The notes beneath the pieces are model-generated. The model did no database searches and was not told where the DNA came from. It was given only the letters and a program-made list of their open reading frames with translations. A stretch of 64,000 nucleotides of DNA. Source: DASUPK01 sp963833375. GTDB taxonomy: Bacteria; Actinomycetota; Thermoleophilia; Solirubrobacterales; 70-9. Positions within the stretch are counted from its first letter, which is position 1. Every line of letters starts with the position of its first letter. The translations under genes were made by a program, and so were the position numbers. Shown in pieces: positions 7,675-15,963 of the stretch. The DNA lies in contig CAWHXR010000004.1 in NCBI GenBank assembly GCA_963833375.1, positions 372,001-436,000 on the forward strand, in the 5' to 3' direction.

Positions 7675-8820
7675 GTGAAGCGAGTGCTGATACTCGGATC
7701 GACCGGCTCGATCGGCACCCAGGCGCTCGAGGTGATCGGGGCGAGCGAGGAGCTTCAGGTCGCCGGTCTCTCGGCGGACTCGAGCTGGGAGCGGGTGCTG
7801 GCGCAGGCGCGCGATCACGGCGTGCCGGCCGTCGCCATCGCCGACACGGAGGCGGCCGAGCGGGCCTCCCAGGCGTGGGGAGGACGGGTCCTGGCGGGCG
7901 ACCAGGGCATCCGCGAGCTGATCGGTGAGTCGAAGCCCGACCTGGTGCTGAACGCCGTCGTCGGGGCGGCCGGCCTCGGGCCCACCGTGGTCACGCTCAC
8001 CGAGGGCATCGACCTGGCGCTGGCCAACAAGGAGAGCCTGGTGATCGGCGGCGAGCTGGTCACCGCGCTCGCGGAGGCCACGGACGCGCGGATCATCCCC
8101 GTCGACTCCGAGCACTCCGCCCTCTACCAGCTGATCCGCGCCGAGCCGCCCGGCACGGTCGAGCGGCTCGTGCTGACGGCGTCCGGGGGGCCGTTCCGGG
8201 GCCGGACGGATCTCTCCGGCATCACGGCGGAGGCGGCGCTGGCGCACCCGACCTGGGAGATGGGGGGCCGGATCACGATCGACTCCGCGACCCTGATGAA
8301 CAAGGGCTTCGAGATGATCGAGGCGCATCACCTCTTCGCCGTGCCCTACGAGCGAATCGACGTGGTGGTCCACCCGCAGTCGATCATCCATTCGCTCGTC
8401 CACCTCAACGACGGCGCCTCGCTCGCCCACCTCGGCTACCCCGACATGCGGGTCCCGATCTCCTACGCGCTGCAGTTCCCGGAGCGCGCCGACGTCGACG
8501 TGCCGTCCGTGGACCTGTCGAGGGTCGGCCAGCTGACCTTCGAGCAGCCGGACACCGACACCTTCGCCTGCCTGCGCCTGGCGCGGGAGGCCGGCGAGGT
8601 CGGGGGGACGGCGCCCTGCGTGCTGAATGCAGCCGATGAGGTCGCCGTGGAGGCATTTCTCGGCGGACGGATTCCCTTCACCGGCATTCCCGAGGTGATC
8701 GATCGGACTCTCGAGGCGATCCCGGGCGGCCCGGTCCGGCACTTCGAGGACCTCTTCGACGTCGACGCCGCCGCGCGGGGGCACGCGCGCGGGCTGGTCG
8801 AGGGGCTGGCGGTCGCGTGA
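7675..8820 (+). CDS. dxr: 1-deoxy-D-xylulose 5-phosphate reductoisomerase
   Basis: Dxr converts DXP to MEP with NADPH, the committed step of the MEP isoprenoid pathway. The 381 residues match the family. Motifs are the NADPH-binding GSTGSIG at 8-14, ANKESLVIGGEL, the metal-binding PVDSEHSAL, LTASGGPFRGR, HPTWEMGGRITIDSATLMNK and HPQSIIHSLV. The start is GTG 7675, where the conserved KRVLILGSTG begins. The frame is open upstream but runs through the terminator. The stop overlaps rseP by four bases, giving tight coupling. IspG, a later enzyme of the same pathway, is encoded at 14670. Confidence 0.97.
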   Translation: MKRVLILGSTGSIGTQALEVIGASEELQVAGLSADSSWERVLAQARDHGVPAVAIADTEAAERASQAWGGRVLAGDQGIRELIGESKPDLVLNAVVGAAGLGPTVVTLTEGIDLALANKESLVIGGELVTALAEATDARIIPVDSEHSALYQLIRAEPPGTVERLVLTASGGPFRGRTDLSGITAEAALAHPTWEMGGRITIDSATLMNKGFEMIEAHHLFAVPYERIDVVVHPQSIIHSLVHLNDGASLAHLGYPDMRVPISYALQFPERADVDVPSVDLSRVGQLTFEQPDTDTFACLRLAREAGEVGGTAPCVLNAADEVAVEAFLGGRIPFTGIPEVIDRTLEAIPGGPVRHFEDLFDVDAAARGHARGLVEGLAVA

Positions 8821-10073
8821 GCTGGGTCCTCGTCTTCCTCGGCTTCATCGTCCTGATCGTCCTGCACGAGTTCGGGCACTTCGTCGTGGCCAAGGCGACA
8901 GGGATGCGCGTGGAGCGCTTCTTCCTCTTCTTTCCGCCCAAGCTGGTCAGCGTGCGGCGAGGGGAGACCGAGTACGGCGTCGGCATGATCCCCCTGGGGG
9001 GGTTCGTGAAGATCACCGGGATGAATCCCGAGGAGCTCGAGGCCGCCGAGCGCGGCGAGCACCTCGACCGCCCGGGACTCCTGGAGCAGATCGAGGGAGC
9101 GGACTCCGGGGCCGAGACTCCCGCTTCGATCGAGGGGACCCAGCCGCCCTCCCGCGACATCCTCGAGCGCGCCTACTACAACCAACCCGTCTGGAAGCGC
9201 ATCGCCGTGATCGCGGCCGGGCCGGCGATGAACCTCCTGATCGCGTTCTTCGTGCTCTTCTTCCTCGCGCTCGGACTGCAGCGCGCGACGACGCTGGACA
9301 TCGGGAGCGTCGAGGCGAAGAGCCCGGCGCACGGCGCCCTCAAACCGGGCGATCAGATCCTGTCGGTGGACGGCGTTCGTCCGACCAACGGCGGGGCGCG
9401 CCCCAGCCAGCAGGATCTGGCTGACCGCGCGGACGCGATCGCGCGACAGGTGAGCACCCACACCTGCATCGGAACCCCGGTGAATGGCTGCAGGGCCACC
9501 ACCCCGGCGACCTTCGTGGTCAAGCGAGATGGCCGACCGGTGACGGTCAGGATCACGCCCTACTACGACTCGAAGGCCCCAGGACTCAACGACGGGGATC
9601 CTCCCGGCCGCTACAGGGTCGGGTTCAGCTTCCAGGAGGGCGGCCTGGTCGCCGAGAACCTCTCGGTGGCCGGGGCGGCGGGACGCTCGGTGAGCGCGAT
9701 GTGGGACGTCACCTCGAGGACGGTCTCGACCTTCGTCCGGATCTTCGAGCCGGAGCAGCGCAAGCAGGTCTCGGGGGTCGTCGGCGTGAGCGACGTGGCC
9801 CACCAGACGATCGACAGAAGCGCCCGCGACGCGCTGTTGCTGCTCGCCATCGTCAGCCTCTCCCTGGCGATCATCAACCTGTTCCCGTTCCTTCCCCTCG
9901 ACGGCGGCCACATCTTCTGGAGCCTGGTGGAGAAGATCCGCGGCAGCCGGGTGCCGTTCAGCGTGATCGAGCGCGCCAGCGCGGTCGGCTTCCTGCTGAT
10001 CCTGATGCTGTTCGTGATCGGCCTGACCAACGACATCGGAAGGCTCTCCGGCCAGGGCTTCAACGTGCGCTAG
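8817..10073 (+). CDS. rseP: Site-2 membrane zinc metalloprotease (RseP/Rip family)
   Basis: An intramembrane protease of 418 residues expected to cleave anti-sigma factors or signal-peptide remnants. The zinc motif HEFGH is at residues 17-21 within the first membrane helix. A PDZ domain occupies roughly 170-260 (HGALKPGDQILSVDGVRP). The third ligand motif is LPLDGGHIFW near 360, followed by a last helix. The GTG start overlaps the dxr stop (GTGA). The dxr-rseP order is the conserved one. Its substrate cannot be read from the sequence, but two membrane proteins with sigma-like HTH heads lie at 23816-25769. Confidence 0.94.
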   Translation: MSWVLVFLGFIVLIVLHEFGHFVVAKATGMRVERFFLFFPPKLVSVRRGETEYGVGMIPLGGFVKITGMNPEELEAAERGEHLDRPGLLEQIEGADSGAETPASIEGTQPPSRDILERAYYNQPVWKRIAVIAAGPAMNLLIAFFVLFFLALGLQRATTLDIGSVEAKSPAHGALKPGDQILSVDGVRPTNGGARPSQQDLADRADAIARQVSTHTCIGTPVNGCRATTPATFVVKRDGRPVTVRITPYYDSKAPGLNDGDPPGRYRVGFSFQEGGLVAENLSVAGAAGRSVSAMWDVTSRTVSTFVRIFEPEQRKQVSGVVGVSDVAHQTIDRSARDALLLLAIVSLSLAIINLFPFLPLDGGHIFWSLVEKIRGSRVPFSVIERASAVGFLLILMLFVIGLTNDIGRLSGQGFNVR

Positions 10074-10138
10074 TGGGGTATTCGCCTCCCTGGTGTTAGC
10101 GTCTTTCGCACACTTCTACGGAGGAGAGGAGAGCGGCG

Positions 10139-11953
10139 GTGGAGGTAACGACTTCTGAGCGCTACGCGAGCGGGGGGACGGCGCCCGATCTGCCCGCGCA
10201 GAACCTGGTCAAGGCGTTCTACGCGGAGGTCGACCGGCTCGGCGACGAGCTCGCGATTCGCGACGACGCGCGTGGGGTCGAGCTCAACTGGATCGAGCTG
10301 CGCGACACGGCCCACCGCATCGCCGGCGGCCTCGCAAAGCTCGGCCTCGAGAAGGGCGACACCGTCGCGATCATGCTCAACAACCGCTGGGAGTTCATCC
10401 CCTGCGACCTCGCCGCTGTCTCCCTCGGCGGCGTTCCCTTCTCGATCTACCAGACCTCCGCGCCCGAGCAGATCAAGTACGTCGTCTCGGACGCCAAGAG
10501 CAAGATCGCGATCATCGAGAGGGCGTTCCTCGACCGCTTCAACGAGGCGCGCGAGGACCTTCCCGAGCTCGAGCACCTGATCGTGGTGGATGGCGAGGGT
10601 GGCGACTACACCCTCGAGGAGGTGATGGAGATGGACCCGGACTTCGATCCGGCCGAGTCCGTGGAGTCCGTCGGTCCCGACGACCTGCTCACCCTGATCT
10701 ACACCTCCGGGACCACCGGGCCGCCGAAGGGGGTTCAGCTCACCCATCGGAACCTGCTCTTCGCGGTGGCGACCGCCGACGAGCTCATTCATCTCCCGGA
10801 GCGAGGCGGCAAGGTGATCTCCTGGCTGCCGGCCGCGCACGTCGCCGAGCGCAACGCCCACTACTACCTGCCGATGGCCCGCGGACTCACGGTCACGATC
10901 TGCCCCGATCCGCGGAAGATCGCCGAGTTCCTGCCGAAGGTGAAGCCGACCTGGTTCTTCGCCGTGCCGAGGATCTTCGAGAAGCTCAAGACTGGGCTGG
11001 AGGCGATGCTCGCCGGGCTCCCGGCCGAACAGCGCGAGCCGGCGGAGAAGGGCCTCGAGGCCTCCCTCCGGAAGGTGCGAGCCGAGCAGGCCGGGAAGGA
11101 GGTTCCCCCCGAGGTCGCGGAGGCGGCGGCGCAGGCCGAGGAGCAGCTCTTCTCGGCGCTGCGGACGCAGCTTGGCCTGGACGAGGCCATCGCCGTCAAC
11201 GTCGGCGCCGCGCCCACGCCAGTCGAGGTCCTCGAGTTCTTCCACGCGATCGGAGTCCCGGTCGGCGAGCTCTGGGGGATGTCCGAGACCTGTGGCCTCG
11301 CGACCTGCAATCCGCCCGACCGGATCAAGATCGGCACGGTCGGCCCGCCGACCCCCGGCGTCGAGATCAAGCTCGACGACGACGGCGAGGTGCTGGTGAA
11401 GGCCGACTGCGTGATGCCCGGCTACCGCAACCTGCCGGAGAAGAACGAGGAGACCTTCACGGAGGACGGCTGGCTGCGCACCGGCGACATCGGCGAGCTC
11501 GACGAGGACGGCTACCTGAAGATCGTGGACCGCAAGAAGGAGCTGATCATCAGCGCGGCCGGGAAGAACATGTCGCCGGCCAACATCGAGTCGCACCTGA
11601 AGGCCGCCAGCCCCCTGGTCGGCCAGGCGTGCGCGATCGGCGACGGGCGCCCATACAACGTGGCACTGGTCGTCCTCGATCTGGACTTCGCACCCGTCTG
11701 GGCATCCCAGAACGGGCTCGAGGGCAAGTCGATCGAGGAGCTCGTGTCCGATGAGAAGACCCGGGACGCGATCCAGGCGGCGGTGGATCAGGCGAACGCC
11801 AGGCTCTCCCGCGTCGAGCAGGTCAAGAAGTTCACGATCCTGCCCGAGCAGTGGGAGCCCGGCGGAGACGAGCTGACCCCGACGATGAAGCTGAAGCGCA
11901 AGCCGATCGACGAGAAGTACGCCGAGGAGATCGAGGCGCTCTACTCGGGCTAG
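10139..11953 (+). CDS. Long-chain fatty-acid-CoA ligase (AMP-binding)
   Basis: A 604-residue acyl-activating enzyme. It forms acyl-AMP and then acyl-CoA, and resembles the FadD15 type (long-chain AMP-forming ligases). The A3 phosphate loop YTSGTTGPPKG lies near residues 187-197. The A5-like GELWGMSETCG follows, then the A7 GWLRTGDIGELDEDGYL and the hinge DRKKELIISAAGKNMSP. The GTG start is preceded by GGAGAGGAGAG. The gene separates rseP from ispG, which are commonly adjacent. A six-base gap to the deacetylase gene suggests cotranscription. Confidence 0.93.
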   Translation: MEVTTSERYASGGTAPDLPAQNLVKAFYAEVDRLGDELAIRDDARGVELNWIELRDTAHRIAGGLAKLGLEKGDTVAIMLNNRWEFIPCDLAAVSLGGVPFSIYQTSAPEQIKYVVSDAKSKIAIIERAFLDRFNEAREDLPELEHLIVVDGEGGDYTLEEVMEMDPDFDPAESVESVGPDDLLTLIYTSGTTGPPKGVQLTHRNLLFAVATADELIHLPERGGKVISWLPAAHVAERNAHYYLPMARGLTVTICPDPRKIAEFLPKVKPTWFFAVPRIFEKLKTGLEAMLAGLPAEQREPAEKGLEASLRKVRAEQAGKEVPPEVAEAAAQAEEQLFSALRTQLGLDEAIAVNVGAAPTPVEVLEFFHAIGVPVGELWGMSETCGLATCNPPDRIKIGTVGPPTPGVEIKLDDDGEVLVKADCVMPGYRNLPEKNEETFTEDGWLRTGDIGELDEDGYLKIVDRKKELIISAAGKNMSPANIESHLKAASPLVGQACAIGDGRPYNVALVVLDLDFAPVWASQNGLEGKSIEELVSDEKTRDAIQAAVDQANARLSRVEQVKKFTILPEQWEPGGDELTPTMKLKRKPIDEKYAEEIEALYSG

Positions 11954-11959
11954 CCCGGC

Positions 11960-12904
11960 TTGGAGGCACAGCGGAACAGGCGTGATGCCCGTCGAGAGGC
12001 GGAGCAGCGGCGAAGGGTGGGCAGGCGCCGGCGCCGCGTTCTGGGGCTGGTGGGCCTGCTCGCCCTGGCCGCCGGCGTCGCGGTCGGGGCCTCCCACGGC
12101 TCCGGGGGGAGCAGTGGCAGCTCGAGCTCGGCGGCGAAGGGGGAGGGGAAGGGATCGCCGAGCGGCGCGAAGCTGAGCCCGGGAGGCCTGGGGCCGCCGC
12201 CGTCCACCGGCACCCTCGTCCACTCGCAGGCTCCGGTGCCGGTGTTGATGTACCACGTGGTCGCCAACCCTCCCTCCAGCGCCCCGCTTCCCGCGCTCTA
12301 CGTCGACCCGAAGACCTTCGACCAGCAGATCGAGTGGCTCAAGCAGCAGGGCTACACCGGCGTCAGCCTCAACCAGGTCTACGACGCCTGGTTCAGGGGC
12401 GGTGAGCTCCCTGAGAAGCCCGTGGTCGTCTCGTTCGACGACGGCTACCGCGGTCAGTACGTCTACGCCCGGCCCGAGCTGCGCAAGGTCGGCTGGCCCG
12501 GTGTCCTCAACCTGCTGGTCAGGACCTATGAGGAGCCGAATGGCGAGCTCAGCCCGCAGATGGTCGAGCGCATGGTCAAGGACGGCTGGGAGCTCGACTC
12601 CCACACGATCGATCACCTCGACGTCTCGCAGCTGAGCGGCTCGCAGCTCCAGCGGGAGGTGGGGGAGTCCCGGAAGGTCCTCCAGCAGCGCTTCCACCAG
12701 CCGGTCAACTTCTTCTGCTACCCGTCGGGCCGCTACGACGCCCAGGCGGAGCAGGCGGTGCGCGCCGCCGGCTACCTCGGCGCGACGACCACCGACGAGG
12801 GGCTCGCCTCGAAGAGCCAGATGTACACGCTGAAGCGGATCCGGGTGGACGGCTCCGACGGGGTCAGCGGGCTCGAGCGGAAGCTGAGCGGGGCTGGGGC
12901 GTAG
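11960..12904 (+). CDS. Membrane-anchored polysaccharide deacetylase (NodB domain)
   Basis: A 314-residue enzyme expected to N- or O-deacetylate cell-wall or capsular glycan outside the membrane. The basic N-terminus (RRRVGRRRRR) precedes one helix (VLGLVGLLALAAGVAVGA). A Ser/Gly linker and then the carbohydrate esterase 4 domain follow. Visible motifs are SFDDGY (motif 1, catalytic base and metal Asp), DSHTIDHLDV (motif 2, the two metal His) and FCYPSGRYD (motif 3). The TTG start lies six bases after the acyl-CoA ligase stop. No other start fits the membrane helix. Confidence 0.9.
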   Translation: MEAQRNRRDARREAEQRRRVGRRRRRVLGLVGLLALAAGVAVGASHGSGGSSGSSSSAAKGEGKGSPSGAKLSPGGLGPPPSTGTLVHSQAPVPVLMYHVVANPPSSAPLPALYVDPKTFDQQIEWLKQQGYTGVSLNQVYDAWFRGGELPEKPVVVSFDDGYRGQYVYARPELRKVGWPGVLNLLVRTYEEPNGELSPQMVERMVKDGWELDSHTIDHLDVSQLSGSQLQREVGESRKVLQQRFHQPVNFFCYPSGRYDAQAEQAVRAAGYLGATTTDEGLASKSQMYTLKRIRVDGSDGVSGLERKLSGAGA

Positions 12905-12994
12905 GAGCCCGGGCCGGCTACCCCCGGTCCTGCACTTCTTGGCGGCGGCGGTGGCCCTCTTCTTGCCCTTCTTGCACCCAGGCGGCCGGGGACC
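12905..12994 (-). other. In-frame Lys/Cys-rich tail remnant after a TAG stop
   Basis: Directly beyond the TAG of the PASTA protein gene, in the same frame, the minus strand encodes GCKKGKKRATAAAKKC. This looks like the basic, cysteine-flanked tails of secreted proteins in this window (compare the 13782 gene). The frame then runs on into antisense of the deacetylase gene without an early stop. It may be a decayed C-terminus cut off by a nonsense change. Confidence 0.4.
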
Positions 12995-13771
12995 CTACTT
13001 GTGCCCGATCACGATCGGGACCACCGTTCCAGGCGCCGCTGTTGTCCCCGCCGCCACCTTCTGCTTGAGGACCTTGCCGCGGAACTTCTTCTTGTGCGTC
13101 TCCTTCTTCTTGACCTTGACGCCGCAATCGGCGGCGGCGAGTGCCTGCTTGGCGTTCACCTTCTTGAGCTTGTGGAGGTTCGGGACGGCACAGTACGCGA
13201 TCGTCGCCTGAAGCAGCAGCTCGTGCTGCTGATCCGGTATGAAGGCCGCGGTGGCGCCATCAGCGGGCTGACCGCTGAAGTTGTTCGCGATCACGTTCGA
13301 GGTGATGCCGTTCGTGAAGGCCTGCGGAAGGCCCGCATCAGAATCACCCCCGAGCGAGATCCCGATCGAGTCGCCCTGCTTGATCGGAAGTGAGGCCGAA
13401 TACTTGTAGATCGCGTCACCCGAGCCTGTAATCGCCGAAGGAGCGACGGCCGTACCGGCACCTGTGTACGTGTCGGGCCCTGCGGGTCGCAGGATTCGAA
13501 GGGAATAGACCGCCCCGGAGTCGCTGGACCTGACGGCCCACTGGGCGACGATGCCGTTCGCCGGTGAGCTCAGTGGGTTGGGGCTGGAGCCCCCGACCTG
13601 GGACTGCTGCAGAGAGACACAGTTGGAAACGCAGATCCCGTTGACATCCATCGGCAGGCTGAGTGCGCTACCGATCGTCGCGAGGTTGGCCGAGGCGGGG
13701 GCCGCGGCTGCGAGCAGCCCAGCAGCGGTAAGCCCGGCGGTGAGTGCGACTCGGGTCAGCTTGCGGCGCAC
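12995..13771 (-). CDS. Secreted protein with C-terminal PASTA-like domain
   Basis: A 258-residue exported protein. GTG 13771 has GGAGGGACCG just upstream. The signal peptide is RRKLTRVALTAGLTAAGL ending in APASA near residue 30. The central ~160 residues form a beta-rich domain (AVYSLRILRPAG, GDSIGISLGGD, ANNFSGQPADG) without a recognised family. The last ~55 residues match the PASTA fold pattern: KQALAAADCGVKVKKKE, then VLKQKVAAGTTAAPGTVVPI. PASTA domains bind muropeptide-like or cell-wall ligands in other proteins. It is paired with the next gene, which shares signal style and orientation. See the tail remnant beyond its stop. Confidence 0.8.
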   Translation of the reverse strand: MRRKLTRVALTAGLTAAGLLAAAAPASANLATIGSALSLPMDVNGICVSNCVSLQQSQVGGSSPNPLSSPANGIVAQWAVRSSDSGAVYSLRILRPAGPDTYTGAGTAVAPSAITGSGDAIYKYSASLPIKQGDSIGISLGGDSDAGLPQAFTNGITSNVIANNFSGQPADGATAAFIPDQQHELLLQATIAYCAVPNLHKLKKVNAKQALAAADCGVKVKKKETHKKKFRGKVLKQKVAAGTTAAPGTVVPIVIGHK

Positions 13772-13781
13772 CGGTCCCTCC

Positions 13782-14546
13782 TCAGCGGTGCTTCTTCTTC
13801 TTGCACTTCTTCTTCTTGGCCGAGTAGGCCCCGGTCTTGTGCTTCTTCTTCTTCTTGCACTTCTTCTTGGTGGTGGTCCCGCTGCCGGGGCAGGGCGTCT
13901 CGGTTGGCGTCGCGGCGTTCCCGCGGGCGATCGGCGCCCCCACTGAGAAGTCTGCGGCGCTGTTGTTCGTGTCATCGGCCTTCTCCAGCAGCGTCGGACA
14001 GTTGGGCACGATGGTCCGCAGGATCGACTTGCCGTCGAGGTCCTGGCCAGCCAGCGAGAGGGGTGTGCCGTAGGGCGAGGCGGGAGGCACCGCTGGGAAC
14101 ATCGCTGCCGCATTGCTGCCGACGTAGGCGACGCAGTCGAGACTGACCGTGATCGAGCTGTCGGTGAAGCAGACGGTGCCCCCGGTATTGACGACGTTAA
14201 GTCCCGTCGGCCCCGTGCCGGCGATGAAATCGGCCCCCGGAATGGCACTGCTCGCGATCAGGATCGTCGCCTGGTTCGCGCCGTTGGGGACGTTGCTGGG
14301 GATCGTGTAGTCGGTGAGTACGCCGCCGCCCCCGTCATAGGTGACGATGTGCTTCCCGGCGACCAGGTTCTGCCCCGGCGAGTACGCCTGCAGCATCACG
14401 TAATCCGAGCCACCTCCGCCACCATCGTGAACTTCGCGAATGAGGTTCTCGTGGTAGGACGCTTTCGCGCTCGAGGTGAAGCCCGCGGTCGCAGTCAGCG
14501 TCAGTGCAATGGCAAGCGCGATACGAGTCAGGCGGCGATTCATCAT
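13782..14546 (-). CDS. Secreted protein with basic Cys/Lys-rich tail
   Basis: A 254-residue exported protein. Its signal peptide runs RRLTRIALAIALTLTATAG to about residue 28. The mature start, LIREVHDGGGGGSDYVMLQ, resembles lamin-tail-like beta domains of secreted actinobacterial proteins, but that assignment is uncertain. The last ~35 residues are extremely basic (KKKCKKKKKHKTG and KKKKCKKKKHR) with paired Cys, perhaps binding wall polymers or nucleic acid. Two adjacent ATG codons (14546, 14543) follow AGGAAGGGGAG. It lies ten bases upstream of the PASTA-like gene in the same orientation. Confidence 0.78.
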   Translation of the reverse strand: MMNRRLTRIALAIALTLTATAGFTSSAKASYHENLIREVHDGGGGGSDYVMLQAYSPGQNLVAGKHIVTYDGGGGVLTDYTIPSNVPNGANQATILIASSAIPGADFIAGTGPTGLNVVNTGGTVCFTDSSITVSLDCVAYVGSNAAAMFPAVPPASPYGTPLSLAGQDLDGKSILRTIVPNCPTLLEKADDTNNSAADFSVGAPIARGNAATPTETPCPGSGTTTKKKCKKKKKHKTGAYSAKKKKCKKKKHR

Positions 14547-14657
14547 CTCCCCTTCCTGAAGGATCGTCCCTCCTTGCACGCGCGATCCTCTCAGATCCGG
14601 GCCGGGCGTGCAATGGATGCGCCCGTGCGGGCTCGCCGCCCGGGGTGACCCCACGGC

Positions 14658-14663
14658 TACCCT
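14658..14663 (+). promoter_or_regulatory. -10 box of ispG (leaderless)
   Basis: TACCCT begins exactly 12 bases before the ATG at 14670, so the first transcribed base would be the A of the start codon. No ribosome site is present. Confidence 0.55.
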
Positions 14664-14669
14664 GTGCCC

Positions 14670-15944
14670 ATGGCCTCCAAGCGCCAGATCTTCGTGCGCG
14701 ACGTGCCCATCGGGGGCGGCGCACCCGTCGCCGTGCAGACGATGTGCAAGACCGAGACGGCCAACCTCGAGGCGACCATGGAGCAGATCCGCACGGTCGC
14801 CGAGGCCGGCGCCGACCTGGTCCGCGTCGCCGTGCCCCGCGACAAGGACGTCGAGGCGCTGAAGACGATCGTCAAGGGGTCGCCGATCCCGGTGATCGCC
14901 GACATCCACTTCAACCACACGCTGGCGCTGAAGGCGATCGACGCCGGCGCCGACTGCATCCGCCTCAACCCCGGCAACATCGGCGGCCCGGAGAAGGTCG
15001 CGGAGGTGGCCGAGAGGGCGACCAAGGCGAACGTGCCCATGCGGATCGGCGTCAACTCCGGCTCGCTGCCCAAGCACCTCCACGACCTGGAGAGACTGAA
15101 CCCGGTCGAGGCCCTGGTGCAGGCCGCCGTCGAGTTCGTCGAGCTCATGGAGCGCCTCGACTTCGAGAACTTCAAGGTCTCGATCAAGTCGACCAACGTC
15201 CCCAACACGATCGCCTCCAACCGCCTGCTCGCGGAGAAGATCCCCTATCCGATCCACCTCGGGATCACGGAGGCCGGGACCAAGTGGTCCGGCTCGCTCA
15301 AGTCCTCCGTCGGGCTCGGCACGCTGCTCGCCGACGGGGTGGGGGACACGATCCGGATCAGCCTCTCCACCTTCCACGCGGAGGAGGAGGTCAAGGTCGC
15401 CTGGGAGATCCTCAAGGCGCTCCAGCTGCGGGAGCGCGGCCCGGTGCTGATCGCCTGCCCGACCTGCGGCCGCCTGCAATTCGACATGGACACCGTCGTC
15501 GCCGAGATCGAGCAACGGCTCGAGGCATACACGGAGCCGGTCGAGGTCGCCGTCCTGGGCTGCGCGGTGAACGGGATCGGGGAGGCCTCTCACGCCGACT
15601 TCGGCATCACCGGCGCCAAGGACGAGGGCCTGATCTTCGCCCACGGCAAGCCGCTGCGGAAGGTGAAGCAGGGCGAGCTGGTCGACGCGCTCTTCGCCGA
15701 GATCGACCGCTCCCTCGACCGCGGCAAGGTCCAGGTGGACGAGGCCAAGTCGCGCGAGGGCGCGGACTGGCTGGCGAAGATCGAGGAGGAGAACGCCGGG
15801 GAGCTCACCCCGGAGCGCATCGCCCAGATGGAGGCCGAGGCCTCCGACACCGAGGACGACTCCTATCTGAAGCCCGTCAGGTCCGGGAAGCGCCTCGACG
15901 AGGAAGCCTCACCGACGGCCGGCCGCCGCTTCACCCGCGCCTAG
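14670..15944 (+). CDS. ispG: 4-hydroxy-3-methylbut-2-en-1-yl diphosphate synthase
   Basis: IspG (GcpE) converts MEcPP to HMBPP in the MEP pathway using a 4Fe-4S cluster. The 424 residues are TIM-barrel then cluster domain. Visible features are VQTMCKTETAN, DIHFNHTLALKAI, RLNPGNIGGPEKV and KSTNVPNTIASNRLLAEK. The cluster motifs are CPTCGR near residues 266-271 and GCAVNGIGE. A ~60-residue acidic/basic C-terminal extension follows the usual end. ATG 14670 is favoured over GTG 14664 because a -10 box sits 12 bases upstream of it. The gene lies near dxr and proS, as in many actinobacteria. Confidence 0.96.
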   Translation: MASKRQIFVRDVPIGGGAPVAVQTMCKTETANLEATMEQIRTVAEAGADLVRVAVPRDKDVEALKTIVKGSPIPVIADIHFNHTLALKAIDAGADCIRLNPGNIGGPEKVAEVAERATKANVPMRIGVNSGSLPKHLHDLERLNPVEALVQAAVEFVELMERLDFENFKVSIKSTNVPNTIASNRLLAEKIPYPIHLGITEAGTKWSGSLKSSVGLGTLLADGVGDTIRISLSTFHAEEEVKVAWEILKALQLRERGPVLIACPTCGRLQFDMDTVVAEIEQRLEAYTEPVEVAVLGCAVNGIGEASHADFGITGAKDEGLIFAHGKPLRKVKQGELVDALFAEIDRSLDRGKVQVDEAKSREGADWLAKIEEENAGELTPERIAQMEAEASDTEDDSYLKPVRSGKRLDEEASPTAGRRFTRA

Positions 15945-15963
15945 CGGCCCTCAACGAAGACGC

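Noticed and set aside
10070..12697. An 875-codon open frame on the minus strand
   Set aside because: It is antisense to the acyl-CoA ligase and deacetylase genes, which have clear motifs. Long antisense frames are expected at this GC content and its translation shows no family features.
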